Positions 1 through 7,804 of a stretch of DNA of 13,336 nt are shown here, in pieces. Location: positions 1 to 13,336 of the forward strand of contig JBNJDE010000064.1 of assembly GCA_051744605.1 (NCBI GenBank), in the 5' to 3' direction. Made by a program: the position numbers and the translations under genes. The notes under the pieces were generated by a model. That model searched no databases, was not told the DNA's origin, and worked only from the letters and a program-made list of their open reading frames with translations. The first letter of the stretch is position 1, and every line of letters begins with the position of its first letter. This stretch comes from Halanaeroarchaeum sp051744605. Its GTDB lineage: Archaea > Halobacteriota > Halobacteria > Halobacteriales > Halobacteriaceae.

Positions 1-1498
1 CGATGCCCGCCTTCGCGGCCTCTTCGATCCCGTCCGGGAACGGGAAGAACGCGTCGGAGGCCATCACGGCGCCTTCGGCGGTCTTGCCCTCTGCGTCCTT
101 CTCGGCTTTCATCGCGGCGATCTTGACCGCGTCGACGCGGCTCACCTGGCCGACGCCCAGCCCCACGGTCTCCGTGCCCTTCGCGAAGAGGATGCCGTTG
201 GACTTGACGTGCTTCATCGTCTGCCAGGCGAACACCATGGCCTCGAGTTCCTCGTCTGTGGGGTCTCGTTCGGTGACGACTTCGAGGTCGTCGGTGGTGA
301 TCTCCTGTCGGTCGCGCTCCTGGACGAGACGACCGCCGACGATGGGTTTCTCGGTGAGGGTCTCGGTGACCTCGCCGAGGTCCCCGACGTCGAGGACGCG
401 CAAGTTCTTCTTCTCGCGCAGGATGGCGAGTGCCTCGTCGGTGTAGCCGGGCGCGACGACGACCTCCTTGAACGAATCGGTGATCTGTTCGGCGGTCGCG
501 GCGTCGCACTCCCGGTTGAGCGCGACGATGCCGCCGAACGCACTCATCGGGTCGGTCGCGAGCGCCTTCTCGTAGGCTTCGGCGACGGAATCGGCGACCG
601 CACAGCCGGCCGGATTCGTGTGCTTGATGACGGCCGCGGCGGGGTCGTCGAACTCCTTGATGAGGTTGAGTGCGCCGTCGGCGTCGTTGTAGTTGTTGTA
701 CGAGAGCGCCTTCGCCCCCTCGTTCAGTTGGTCGGCGTCGACGACGTTCGCCTCCTCGACCGTCGAATCGGCGTAGAGTGCGGCGTCCTGGTGGGGGTTC
801 TCGCCGTATCTGAGTTCGCGGACGCGGTCGTCGGAGACGACTCGACGTTCCGGGAACGACCCCGCACCATCGCCCTCGACGGTGACGGTGTCGCCTTCCA
901 CCGTGACGCGATCCTCCGCGAACCACCGGACTGCCCGCGGGTACGCCTTGAACTCGCCCTCGTAGAGGACGCGCTCCTTGAGGTCGCTCTCGTCGTCGCC
1001 CTCGTAGACCGGCACGGGTTCCTGGGTGATGACCGGTCCGGCGTCCACTTCGGATTCGAGCAGGCTGCCGTCCTCGGCGACCGCGTTCGTGACGACGTGG
1101 ACCGTACACCCGGTGACGGCGACGCCGGCCTCGAGGACCTGTTCGTGGGCGTTCATCCCCGGGAACGAGGGCAGCAGGGCCGGGTGGACGTTGATGGTCG
1201 TCGGCGCCTCGTCGAGGAACGTACTCGAGAGGACTCGCATGTAGCCGTCGAGGACGACAAGGTCGAAGTCGTACCCCGAGAGGGCCTCGAGGACAGCCCG
1301 TTCGTGCTCGAAGCGGTCCATATCGTCCGTCTGCGCGACGACTTCGGTGGGGATGTCGCGTTTCTCCGCCGTCTCGAGCACCGGCGCGTCCGGGTCGTTC
1401 GTGAGGACGACGCCCAGTTCGGCACCGCCCGGTCGGCGGTCCTGGATGTGCATGAGGTTTCGTCCCCGATTGCTCGCCATACCAGCGATCTGTGTCAT
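1..1498 (-). CDS. purNH: PurN-PurH fusion: GAR transformylase + AICAR transformylase (C-terminus cut by window edge)
   Basis: Two formyl-transfer steps of purine biosynthesis in one cytosolic polypeptide. Translating the minus strand from ATG at 1498 gives 499 codons with no stop before the edge. Residues 1-195 are a PurN-type glycinamide ribonucleotide transformylase: ASNRGRNL near the N-terminus, catalytic N103 and H105 in INVHPALLPSFPG, and D152 in EVDAGPVI. After a linker (about 196-225), residues 226-499 are the AICAR transformylase half of PurH: YGENPHQ at 231-237, catalytic K292-H293 in IKHTNPAGC, and SDAFFPFPDG near 481-490. The IMP cyclohydrolase domain that precedes this half in bacterial PurH is absent. 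Haloarchaea are known to use a separate cyclohydrolase (PurO). From family length I estimate that only some 25-40 residues are missing. The start fits the family (MTQIAGMASNRG). It diverges from purB, another purine gene. No Shine-Dalgarno is seen. Confidence 0.93.
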   Translation of the reverse strand, partial: MTQIAGMASNRGRNLMHIQDRRPGGAELGVVLTNDPDAPVLETAEKRDIPTEVVAQTDDMDRFEHERAVLEALSGYDFDLVVLDGYMRVLSSTFLDEAPTTINVHPALLPSFPGMNAHEQVLEAGVAVTGCTVHVVTNAVAEDGSLLESEVDAGPVITQEPVPVYEGDDESDLKERVLYEGEFKAYPRAVRWFAEDRVTVEGDTVTVEGDGAGSFPERRVVSDDRVRELRYGENPHQDAALYADSTVEEANVVDADQLNEGAKALSYNNYNDADGALNLIKEFDDPAAAVIKHTNPAGCAVADSVAEAYEKALATDPMSAFGGIVALNRECDAATAEQITDSFKEVVVAPGYTDEALAILREKKNLRVLDVGDLGEVTETLTEKPIVGGRLVQERDRQEITTDDLEVVTERDPTDEELEAMVFAWQTMKHVKSNGILFAKGTETVGLGVGQVSRVDAVKIAAMKAEKDAEGKTAEGAVMASDAFFPFPDGIEEAAKAGI

Positions 1499-1664
1499 GC
1501 TGAGACCACCGTCTGCGAGGGGGAAAGGAATTGCGGTTGTGAAGCGGATTGTATCCACGATTGCGGATTGAATCAGTCCAATTCGGGGCGAAAAACCATG
1601 GTGATATGCACGCCTGTGGGTGGATACCGACACGCTTTTGCGCCAACCGACGTCTTTGCGCTGT
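1499..1664. promoter_or_regulatory. Divergent purNH/purB intergenic region with repeated GCGGATTG boxes
   Basis: This 166-bp region separates two diverging purine genes. It contains GCGGATTG twice in the same orientation (1544-1551 and 1563-1570) and a shorter relative GCGGTTG at 1533-1539. An 8-bp inverted pair, GTATCCAC (1551-1558) and GTGGATAC (1620-1627), also spans it. The repeats lie nearer the purNH start, 35 to 72 bases upstream of its ATG, where an archaeal operator or activator site would act. No tRNA or open reading frame of note is seen. The regulatory role is inference. Confidence 0.4.
1631..1641 (+). promoter_or_regulatory. Probable leaderless promoter of purB
   Basis: CACGCTTTTGC places a T-rich TATA-like element (TTTTG, 1636-1640) 25-29 bases before the ATG at 1665. 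No Shine-Dalgarno lies between. A similar CACGCTTTT string sits at the same distance before the NAC gene at 10766, which supports reading it as a core promoter. Confidence 0.5.
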
Positions 1665-3047
1665 ATGCACCCCGACCGAAGTCCGCTCGACGCGGTCTCT
1701 CCCCTCGACGGTCGATACGCCGGTCGCACGGCCCCGCTGGCACCGTACGCGAGCGAGGCCGCGCTCATGCGGACACGCGTACAGGTCGAGATAACGTACC
1801 TCGTCGCTCTCGCCGACCTCGAGGCGGTCCCGCTCTCGCTCGAGTCCGACGAACGAGACGCCTTGCAGTCGGTCGCCGAGAACTTCGACGACGAGGACGC
1901 TCGCCTCGTCAAACGCATCGAGACGGAGGGCGCCCGCGGGTACGCGGCGACCAACCACGACGTCAAGGCCGTCGAGTACTTCGTCCGCGAACACGCACCC
2001 GAACGGGTCCATCCGTGGATCCACTTCGGACTGACCAGCGAGGACGTGAACAATCTCGCGCATCGGCTCCTCGTCAGACCGGCGGTGAGGGAGGTCCTGG
2101 TGCCCGAACTGCGCGCCATCCGTGACGAACTCGTCGAGATGTCCCACGCGCACGCCGACCTGCCGATGCTCGCGCGAACCCATGGTCAGCCCGCCACGCC
2201 GACGACGTTCGGCAAGGAGATGGCCGTCTTCGCCACCCGGTTGGGCCGGGCCATCGGTCGTATCGAGACCGCCGTCGACGACCTCCAGGGGAAACTCGGC
2301 GGCGCGTCGGGGACGCTCGCGGCCCACGACGTGGCCTATCCGGACGTCGATTGGCGGGCGTTCTCCCGCGAGTTCGTCGAATCGCTCGGATTCGAGCACG
2401 TGGAACCGACCACGCAGATCAACCCGAGCGACGACCTCGCGACCCTCTTCGACGCGGTCCGCGGCGCGAACGCCGTCCTCCTCGACCTCGACCGCGACGT
2501 CTGGCGCTACGTCAGCGACCGGTATCTCGGCCAGGAGGCGGCCGCGGGCGAGACCGGGTCGTCGACCATGCCGCACAAGGTGAATCCAATCGACTTCGAG
2601 AACAGCGAGGGGAACCTCTCGAAGGCCAACAGCGACCTCCAGTTCCTCGGCGAGTACCTCACGTCGTCTCGACTCCAGCGAGACCTCTCGGACTCGACGG
2701 TCAAACGGAATATCGGCGCTGCCTTCGCGTACTGTCTGCTTGGGTACGTCAAACTCCGCGATGGCCTCGCGACCGTCGTGCCGAACGAGGCGGTGATGCG
2801 ACGGGACCTGGAGGAGACGCCCGAGGTGATCGGTGAGGCCGTCCAGACCATCCTTCGCCGCGAGGGGAAATCGGACGCCTACGAACGCGTGAAGGAGCTG
2901 ACCCGAGGACAGCGCGTCGACCTCGAGGATTTCCGTGCCCTCTTCGACGACCTGGACGTCTCGGAATCGGTCAGAACAGAACTGCGCGCGCTGACGCCAG
3001 CGACCTACACCGGCGTCGCGAGCGACCTGGCCGACGACGTGGAGTAG
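1665..3047 (+). CDS. purB: Adenylosuccinate lyase
   Basis: Cleaves SAICAR to AICAR plus fumarate, and adenylosuccinate to AMP plus fumarate. It is a cytosolic homotetramer of the fumarase/aspartase superfamily. The 460-residue product has the SPLDGRY N-terminal motif, HFGLTSEDVNN, the catalytic-base histidine region ARTHGQPATPTTFGKE (H173), and the superfamily signature GSSTMPHKVNP (S299/S300, M302, H304, K305), whose flexible loop carries the catalytic serine. An in-frame ATG at 1620 would add 15 residues unlike the family. I chose 1665 because the protein then begins just before SPLDGRY and a TATA-like element sits at the leaderless distance. AICAR made by PurB is the substrate of the PurH half encoded divergently. 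Its stop is 6 bp from the end of convergent dapE. Confidence 0.96.
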   Translation: MHPDRSPLDAVSPLDGRYAGRTAPLAPYASEAALMRTRVQVEITYLVALADLEAVPLSLESDERDALQSVAENFDDEDARLVKRIETEGARGYAATNHDVKAVEYFVREHAPERVHPWIHFGLTSEDVNNLAHRLLVRPAVREVLVPELRAIRDELVEMSHAHADLPMLARTHGQPATPTTFGKEMAVFATRLGRAIGRIETAVDDLQGKLGGASGTLAAHDVAYPDVDWRAFSREFVESLGFEHVEPTTQINPSDDLATLFDAVRGANAVLLDLDRDVWRYVSDRYLGQEAAAGETGSSTMPHKVNPIDFENSEGNLSKANSDLQFLGEYLTSSRLQRDLSDSTVKRNIGAAFAYCLLGYVKLRDGLATVVPNEAVMRRDLEETPEVIGEAVQTILRREGKSDAYERVKELTRGQRVDLEDFRALFDDLDVSESVRTELRALTPATYTGVASDLADDVE

Positions 3048-3053
3048 CCCTCG

Positions 3054-4127
3054 TCACTCGCGAGCCAACAGCGTCTCGAGTGTGTCCTCGAGCGTCTCGC
3101 CCGCTTCTTCGACGGCCGATATCGTGACGTACTCTCGCTCGCCGTGGGCCACCGGTCCCGCACCGTCCTGGAGGTGCCCGGGACCGAACACGACGGTCGG
3201 TGCGTTCTTCGCGAAGTAGGAGGCCTCCGTCGCGGCACCGAACGCTCTGACCTCCCCGCCGCTCGCCGTCTGAAGGGCGGTGACGACGGGTGCTTCCGGG
3301 TCGGTCTCGAACGCCTCGAGGAACGGCGTCGGCCGGTCTTCGGGTTCGACGTCGATCGAGAGGGTGTCGGGCGTGTGTGCCCGGAGGTGCTGGCCGAGCA
3401 GGTCGAACAGCCGATCGGCGGACTCCGGCGGGACGCTCCGCCGGTCGAAGGTGATCCTCACGCGGGACGGGACGCGGTTGGTCGCTTCACCTCCTTCGAT
3501 GAGCGTAGGGGTGAGCGTCGGCGGTCCCAGTCTGGGGTGGGGCGCCGGGCCGAACTCGGTGTCGAAGGAGTCCAATGCCGCGATGGCCTGTGCGGCACCC
3601 GAGATGGCGTTGACGCCGGCAGTCGGCTCTGCGGCGTGGGCACCCGTCCCGCCGATGATCACCGTCCCCTGGAATCGGCCACGGGCCGCGACACAGACGT
3701 CGAGACCGGTCGGTTCGCCGACGATGTAGGCGTCGGCATCGAGGTCGAGGTGCGCTGCACCGGTCGACGCGGTCTCTTCGTCCGGCGTGACCGCGAGCGT
3801 GAGCGTGCCCGTGGATGGCTCGGTAGCGAGGAATGCCGCGAGTATCGCTGCGAGCGGCCCCTTCGCGTCGCAGGAACCCCGACCGCGTATCTCGTGGTCA
3901 GTTCGCTCGAAGGGGACGTGCGGTGGGACCGTGTCGATGTGCGTGTTGAGGACGACGTGTGGCTGTCCCTCCCCCTTCGACGCGACGACGTTGCCCGCAT
4001 CGTCGATGGTAGGGGATGCACCGTGTTCTTCCAGGGTCGAGACGAGCAGTGCTCGCATCTCGTCGACGCCCTCGTGGGAGGGCGTCTGGACGGCGCGTTC
4101 GAGGAACGAGATCGGATCGAAGCTCAT
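3054..4127 (-). CDS. dapE: Succinyl-diaminopimelate desuccinylase (M20 family)
   Basis: Hydrolyses N-succinyl-LL-diaminopimelate to LL-diaminopimelate plus succinate. The 357-residue product has the di-zinc M20 ligand set: H63 in LNTHIDTVPP, bridging D87 in GSCDAKGP, E117 (base) and E118 in TPDEET, E138 in VGEPTGLD, and H328 in AHGERE. The dimerisation insert lies between about 150 and 260 (GRFQGTV, GAHAAEP). M20 enzymes are hard to separate by sequence, and ArgE or LysK activity would be alternatives. Its place at the end of a dap operon makes DapE by far the likeliest. The ATG overlaps the dapF stop by 4 bases (ATGA, 4124-4127). Unlike the other overlapping junctions, no purine-rich Shine-Dalgarno is visible upstream, so translation may rely on re-initiation. 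Confidence 0.92.
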   Translation of the reverse strand: MSFDPISFLERAVQTPSHEGVDEMRALLVSTLEEHGASPTIDDAGNVVASKGEGQPHVVLNTHIDTVPPHVPFERTDHEIRGRGSCDAKGPLAAILAAFLATEPSTGTLTLAVTPDEETASTGAAHLDLDADAYIVGEPTGLDVCVAARGRFQGTVIIGGTGAHAAEPTAGVNAISGAAQAIAALDSFDTEFGPAPHPRLGPPTLTPTLIEGGEATNRVPSRVRITFDRRSVPPESADRLFDLLGQHLRAHTPDTLSIDVEPEDRPTPFLEAFETDPEAPVVTALQTASGGEVRAFGAATEASYFAKNAPTVVFGPGHLQDGAGPVAHGEREYVTISAVEEAGETLEDTLETLLARE

Positions 4128-4975
4128 CCGTCGACCACCGCCGGGGTGTCGGGGTCGCGAGGGGCCGTCTCGGAGAACTCGAACGCGGTGGGGCCCCGGA
4201 GCGTCGTCGTCCAGTCTTCGCGGACGGTCACGGTCAGGTCTCCGCCCGGCGGACTCACGATCGTCGATGCGCCGGGGTCGATCTCACCCAGACGGGTCGC
4301 GACGGCCGCGATGGCGACGGCGCCGGTGCCACAGGACAGCGTCTCGCCCTCGACGCCGCGCTCGAAGGTTCGCTGGTCGAATCCCTCGGTGGTACGGGCG
4401 GCGAAGGTCGCGTTGGCGCCCTCCGGGAAGACGTCGGCGTGTCGGATCGGCGGGGCATCGGCGTCGATGTCGACCGCCTGGACGTCGTCGACGACGGCGA
4501 CTGCGTGTGGGACGCCCGTGTTGACGGCCGTGACGACGTATCCCTCCAGTTCGCTTTCTATCATCGGTTCGTCCGCGTGGACGGGGACCGCTGCTGGTTC
4601 GAATGACGGCGTCCCCATCTCGACGGTGACACTCCAGTCTTCGTGGATCTGGGTGTGTCGGGGGCCAGCGTCGGTCTCCAGCAGCACCTCGTCGGCACCG
4701 GTCCGTTCGGCGCCCCAGCGTCCGGCGACCCGGGCGCCGTTGCCACACATCTCGGCGGTGCTCCCGTCTGGTTGGAAAAGAGTCATGTCGACCACGGGAA
4801 CGTTTTCGTCCTCGCCGTCGGTCTCGTCGAGATCGAGGAATAACACGCCGTCGGCGTCCAGTTCCGCACAGAGCGCGATGGCGAACGCCGCACGGTCCGG
4901 AACGTCCTCGTGGCCCTCGACGACGGCGAAGTCGTTGCCCGTGCCGTGGTATTTCTGGTACGGGACCTCGGTCAT
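4124..4975 (-). CDS. dapF: Diaminopimelate epimerase
   Basis: Interconverts LL- and meso-diaminopimelate by a cofactor-independent two-cysteine mechanism. The 283-residue protein has both catalytic cysteines in context: C77 in EMCGNGAR and C215 in LSCGTGAV. It also has the N-terminal HGTGNDF loop (N14), VNTGVPH (152-157) and GANATF (187-192). The two homologous halves of the fold are both complete. The length matches the family. The start is fixed by the ATGA overlap with the lysA stop (4972-4975) and a GGAGG five bases upstream. It feeds meso-DAP to LysA, encoded just upstream. Confidence 0.95.
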   Translation of the reverse strand: MTEVPYQKYHGTGNDFAVVEGHEDVPDRAAFAIALCAELDADGVLFLDLDETDGEDENVPVVDMTLFQPDGSTAEMCGNGARVAGRWGAERTGADEVLLETDAGPRHTQIHEDWSVTVEMGTPSFEPAAVPVHADEPMIESELEGYVVTAVNTGVPHAVAVVDDVQAVDIDADAPPIRHADVFPEGANATFAARTTEGFDQRTFERGVEGETLSCGTGAVAIAAVATRLGEIDPGASTIVSPPGGDLTVTVREDWTTTLRGPTAFEFSETAPRDPDTPAVVDG

Positions 4976-6210
4976 ACGTCCTCCATCGCGGTCACGTCGG
5001 AAAACTCCTCGCGCCGTCGAACGACGCGAGCGGCGCCGTCCTCGAGTGCGACGACTGCGGGCCGGGGTCGAGAGGTGTACTGGTTCGCCATCTCGATGCC
5101 GTAGGCACCGGCGTTGCCGATCGCGAACATGTCCCCCCGGATCGGCTCCGGGAGTCGTCGGTCCTCCGCGAGTACGTCGGTACTCTCACAGACGGGACCG
5201 ACGACCGTGACGGTGGTCTCGCCACGTTCGCTCGCGTCCGAGGCCAGATTCTGGACGTGGTGGTACGAGTCGTAGAGGGCGGGACGAAGGAGGGTCGTCA
5301 TCCCCGCGTCGACGCCCGCGAACACGTGATCTTCGCCAGCCCGCTTGACCGTGTTCACGGCGGTCACCAGCACGCCCGCGTCGGCGACGAGGTACCGGCC
5401 CGGTTCCACCGCGATGTCCACGTCCAGGTGCGAGAGCGCGTCGCGAGTCGCCTCGGCGATCGGATCGAGGTCGACGGCTGGTTCTTCGGGACGGTAGGGG
5501 ACACCGAATCCCCCGCCGACGTCGACGAACTCGAGCGAGACGCTGGTCGCTTCGACCACGTCCGCGAGCGTCTCGACGACTGCACGATGGGCCTCGGTGT
5601 CTTCGTTCGAGAGGCCGCTTCCAGTGTGTGCGTGGACACCGACCACGTCGAATCCCCGAGCCTCGGCGCCTTCCAACACTGCCGGCACTTCCGCAGCGGA
5701 AATGCCGAAGGAGGCGTCGCCACCGGTGGCGACCGCTTCGGCGTGTCCGGCACCGACACCCGGGTGGACGCGGATGGCGAGTCGTCCCGAATACCCACGC
5801 TCGTCGAGTCGATTGACGGTGTCTCGGGCACCGGCGGTGATCGTCAGGCCGGGGTGGTCCTCGGCGAGCGAGACGACCGTGTCGAGATCGGTCGTCGGTG
5901 GATTGACCGCCGTGTAGAGGACGTCCTCGCCCTCGAAACCGGCCTCGAGTGCTCGGACGACCTCGCCAGCGGAGGCACACTCGACGCCGACTCCCTCCAC
6001 GGCGAGGCGTTCCAGGACTGCCCGACCAGCGTTCGCCTTTGCGGCGTAATGAACGGCAGCCGCCGGGAACGCCGCCTGGAGGCGCGAGGCGTTCTCCGCG
6101 ACCCTGTCGAGGTCGATTACGTACAGCGGCGATCCGTGCTCTTCGACGAGGGACTGCAACTCGGCCGCGTCCCAGTCGGCCAGACGACGGATCGGTGGGC
6201 CGCCCGTCAC
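4972..6210 (-). CDS. lysA: Diaminopimelate decarboxylase
   Basis: PLP-dependent decarboxylation of meso-diaminopimelate to L-lysine, the last pathway step. The 412-residue protein is a fold-type III enzyme. The PLP lysine is K58 in HYAAKAN; H195 lies in GVHAHTGSG, the phosphate-binding glycines in DVGGGFGVPY (232-234) and in EPGRYLVADAG (269-279), the substrate-binding active-site cysteine C341 in GPVCESTD, and Y370 in GNAGAYG. The start is GTG at 6210, overlapping the dapD stop (GTGA, 6207-6210). No early in-frame ATG gives a better N-terminus, and a GAGGAGG lies 10 bases upstream. Protein length and the N-terminal sequence before PLYVIDLDR fit the family. Confidence 0.96.
   Translation of the reverse strand: MTGGPPIRRLADWDAAELQSLVEEHGSPLYVIDLDRVAENASRLQAAFPAAAVHYAAKANAGRAVLERLAVEGVGVECASAGEVVRALEAGFEGEDVLYTAVNPPTTDLDTVVSLAEDHPGLTITAGARDTVNRLDERGYSGRLAIRVHPGVGAGHAEAVATGGDASFGISAAEVPAVLEGAEARGFDVVGVHAHTGSGLSNEDTEAHRAVVETLADVVEATSVSLEFVDVGGGFGVPYRPEEPAVDLDPIAEATRDALSHLDVDIAVEPGRYLVADAGVLVTAVNTVKRAGEDHVFAGVDAGMTTLLRPALYDSYHHVQNLASDASERGETTVTVVGPVCESTDVLAEDRRLPEPIRGDMFAIGNAGAYGIEMANQYTSRPRPAVVALEDGAARVVRRREEFSDVTAMEDV
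4980..4984 (-). promoter_or_regulatory. Shine-Dalgarno of dapF inside lysA
   Basis: GGAGG on the minus strand lies 4 bases before the dapF ATG at 4975, within the last codons of lysA. It supports this start and coupled translation across the overlap. Confidence 0.6.
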
Positions 6211-7040
6211 GACCGAAGGACCTCCTCTCGCTGTGCCCCCTCGAGGGTGGTCGCTTCGAGGTCGGTCGCCACGACCGCTGGCTTGTAGGCGCCGCCATCG
6301 AAGAGGTCGTGCTCGCCCATGCTCGACTCGACGAATCGCGTGAACGCGCGGCGTTCGGGCGGGAGGTGTCCGTAGACGACCTCCTCCTCGACGAGGTCGT
6401 AGATGGGGATTCGGGGGGTGAGTAGCGTGTTCTCGCCGACGACGCTGTTCTCGCCGACGACGAATCCGGAGGTCACTCGCGACCCGGCCCCGAGTGCGAC
6501 GCCGTCTTCGACTATGACCGGGGCGTCCTCGATCGGTTCCAGGACGCCGCCGATGACCGTATTCGCCCCGAGTTTGACGTCGTCACCGATCTGGGCGGCC
6601 GAGCCGACCGTGTCCGCCGAATCGACGAGCGTTCCGTCCCCGACGTAGGCGCCGATGTTGACGAAACTCGGGCTCATCAGGATGGCGTCTTCGCCGACGT
6701 ACGCGCCCCGGCGGATGACCGTCCCGTCGGGGGTGTTGCGTGTTCCCTTCGTGAGCAGGTCGCCAGTACCACGCAAGCCCAGGACGTCGTGGTAGGTTAC
6801 GTCCCCGTAGCGTCGGGGCTCCGTCTCGCGAAGGGCGAAGTTCAGGAGGATCCCTCGTTTCACCCAGGGGACCGCCTCCCAGGAACCGTCGCGTTTCTCG
6901 GCGGCGCGGACGTCCCCTCGTTCGAGCGCGTCCAGGAACGCATCGAGGGCGTCGAGGTCGTCGGTTCCCGCCGACTCGGCGTCGACGTCGTCGTTCTCGT
7001 AGCGGTGCTGCAGGTCGCGAATGTCGGATTCCAGTGTCAT
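6207..7040 (-). CDS. dapD: Tetrahydrodipicolinate N-succinyltransferase
   Basis: Transfers succinyl from succinyl-CoA to tetrahydrodipicolinate, committing this organism to the succinylase branch of lysine synthesis. The 277-residue product has the family layout: a helical N-terminal domain (about 1-95), then a left-handed beta-helix of hexapeptide repeats from about 107 to 215 (GAYVGEDAIL, VNIGAYVGDGTLVDSADTVGS, IGGVLEPIE), and a C-terminal tail. D140 in GTLVDS matches the conserved aspartate of the bacterial enzyme. By eye, the position of a second proposed acidic residue (RSEV in E. coli) reads GSRV here, so it is Arg188. The ATG overlaps the dapB stop (ATGA, 7037-7040). A GAGG lies 7 bases upstream. 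Confidence 0.93.
   Translation of the reverse strand: MTLESDIRDLQHRYENDDVDAESAGTDDLDALDAFLDALERGDVRAAEKRDGSWEAVPWVKRGILLNFALRETEPRRYGDVTYHDVLGLRGTGDLLTKGTRNTPDGTVIRRGAYVGEDAILMSPSFVNIGAYVGDGTLVDSADTVGSAAQIGDDVKLGANTVIGGVLEPIEDAPVIVEDGVALGAGSRVTSGFVVGENSVVGENTLLTPRIPIYDLVEEEVVYGHLPPERRAFTRFVESSMGEHDLFDGGAYKPAVVATDLEATTLEGAQREEVLRS
6221..6227 (-). promoter_or_regulatory. Shine-Dalgarno supporting the GTG start of lysA
   Basis: GAGGAGG on the minus strand lies 10 bases before the GTG at 6210, within the 3' end of dapD. It is a strong anti-16S match and supports GTG as the lysA start. Confidence 0.55.
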
Positions 7041-7804
7041 GCGAGTTCCTCTGCGACGTCCGTGAATCGATAGTATCCCGGTTCCCGTCCCGTGAGCCAG
7101 TCGGCCGCGTCGATGGCGCCGGCGGCGAAGACCCCCCTCGACCCCGCGCGGTGGGTCAGCGAGAGCGTCTCCCGGTTCCCCGCGACCAGCACCTCGTGTT
7201 CGCCGGTCACGTCACCGGCGCGGCGAGCGTGAACGCCGATCTCACCGTCGCTCCGGAGTGCCTCCCCCTCTCGACCGTGGACGCGGCTGCTCTCGTCGTC
7301 TCGTGCTTCGTCGATGTGGTCCAGAATGACATTCGCGGTGCCACTCGGGGCGTCACGTTTCGCGTTGTGGTGGGTCTCGGTGAGTTCGACGTCGTATTCG
7401 GGAAGCGCGCCGACGGCCGCCTCGACGGCGCCGATGAGCGCCTGAACGCCCCGGGCGAAGTTGGCGCCGACGAGCACCGGGATGTGCTCTCCTGCCGCCT
7501 CGAGCGCAGCGACGTCGTCGGTGGAGAAGCCGGTCGTCCCGGTGACGAACGGCACGCCCGCCCTGGCGGCCGCTTCGGCGTACTCGACGCTCGCCGCCGG
7601 TACGGTGAAGTCGACGACCACGTCCGTCTCCCGCGCTGCAAGGAGTTCGTCGATCTGGTCGGCCGACTCGATTGGTGGGGCTGTCGCTCCTCCGATCGGG
7701 CCGCTTCTCGCCACCGCGAAGGCGACGTCGGCGTCCCGTTCGTCGAGGACGTCGAGCACCGCCTGGCCCATCCGGCCCGTGGCGCCGGTGACGCCGACGT
7801 TCAT
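7037..7804 (-). CDS. dapB: 4-Hydroxy-tetrahydrodipicolinate reductase
   Basis: NAD(P)H-dependent reduction of the DapA product to tetrahydrodipicolinate. The 255-residue product begins with the dinucleotide-binding GVTGATGRMG (4-13), followed by DFTVP (65-69), GTTGF (89-93) and the substrate/catalytic signature ETHHNAKRDAPSGTA (H145, H146, K149). It ends with GVFAAGAIDAADWL near the C-terminus. The reading frame is open 76 codons further upstream inside dapA, but that extension is Arg/Pro-rich shadow sequence. The ATG at 7804 overlaps the dapA stop (ATGA) and gives the normal Rossmann start. A GGAGGAGG lies 10 bases upstream. Confidence 0.96.
   Translation of the reverse strand: MNVGVTGATGRMGQAVLDVLDERDADVAFAVARSGPIGGATAPPIESADQIDELLAARETDVVVDFTVPAASVEYAEAAARAGVPFVTGTTGFSTDDVAALEAAGEHIPVLVGANFARGVQALIGAVEAAVGALPEYDVELTETHHNAKRDAPSGTANVILDHIDEARDDESSRVHGREGEALRSDGEIGVHARRAGDVTGEHEVLVAGNRETLSLTHRAGSRGVFAAGAIDAADWLTGREPGYYRFTDVAEELA

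Noticed and set aside
1620..1664. Earlier ATG for purB giving 15 extra residues
   Set aside because: The extra residues do not look like the family N-terminus, and the sequence there contains the likely promoter element for the start at 1665.
209..2125. Long plus-strand open frame of 638 codons opposite purNH
   Set aside because: It is a shadow of the minus-strand PurN-PurH gene in G+C-rich DNA. It runs on into purB in another frame and has no recognisable family motif, whereas both true genes carry complete catalytic motifs.
3144..5210. Long plus-strand open frame of 688 codons across dapE, dapF and lysA
   Set aside because: It spans three genes with full active-site motifs on the other strand. 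Its product is Arg/Gly/Val-rich with no domain seen, as expected from antisense of G+C-rich codons.
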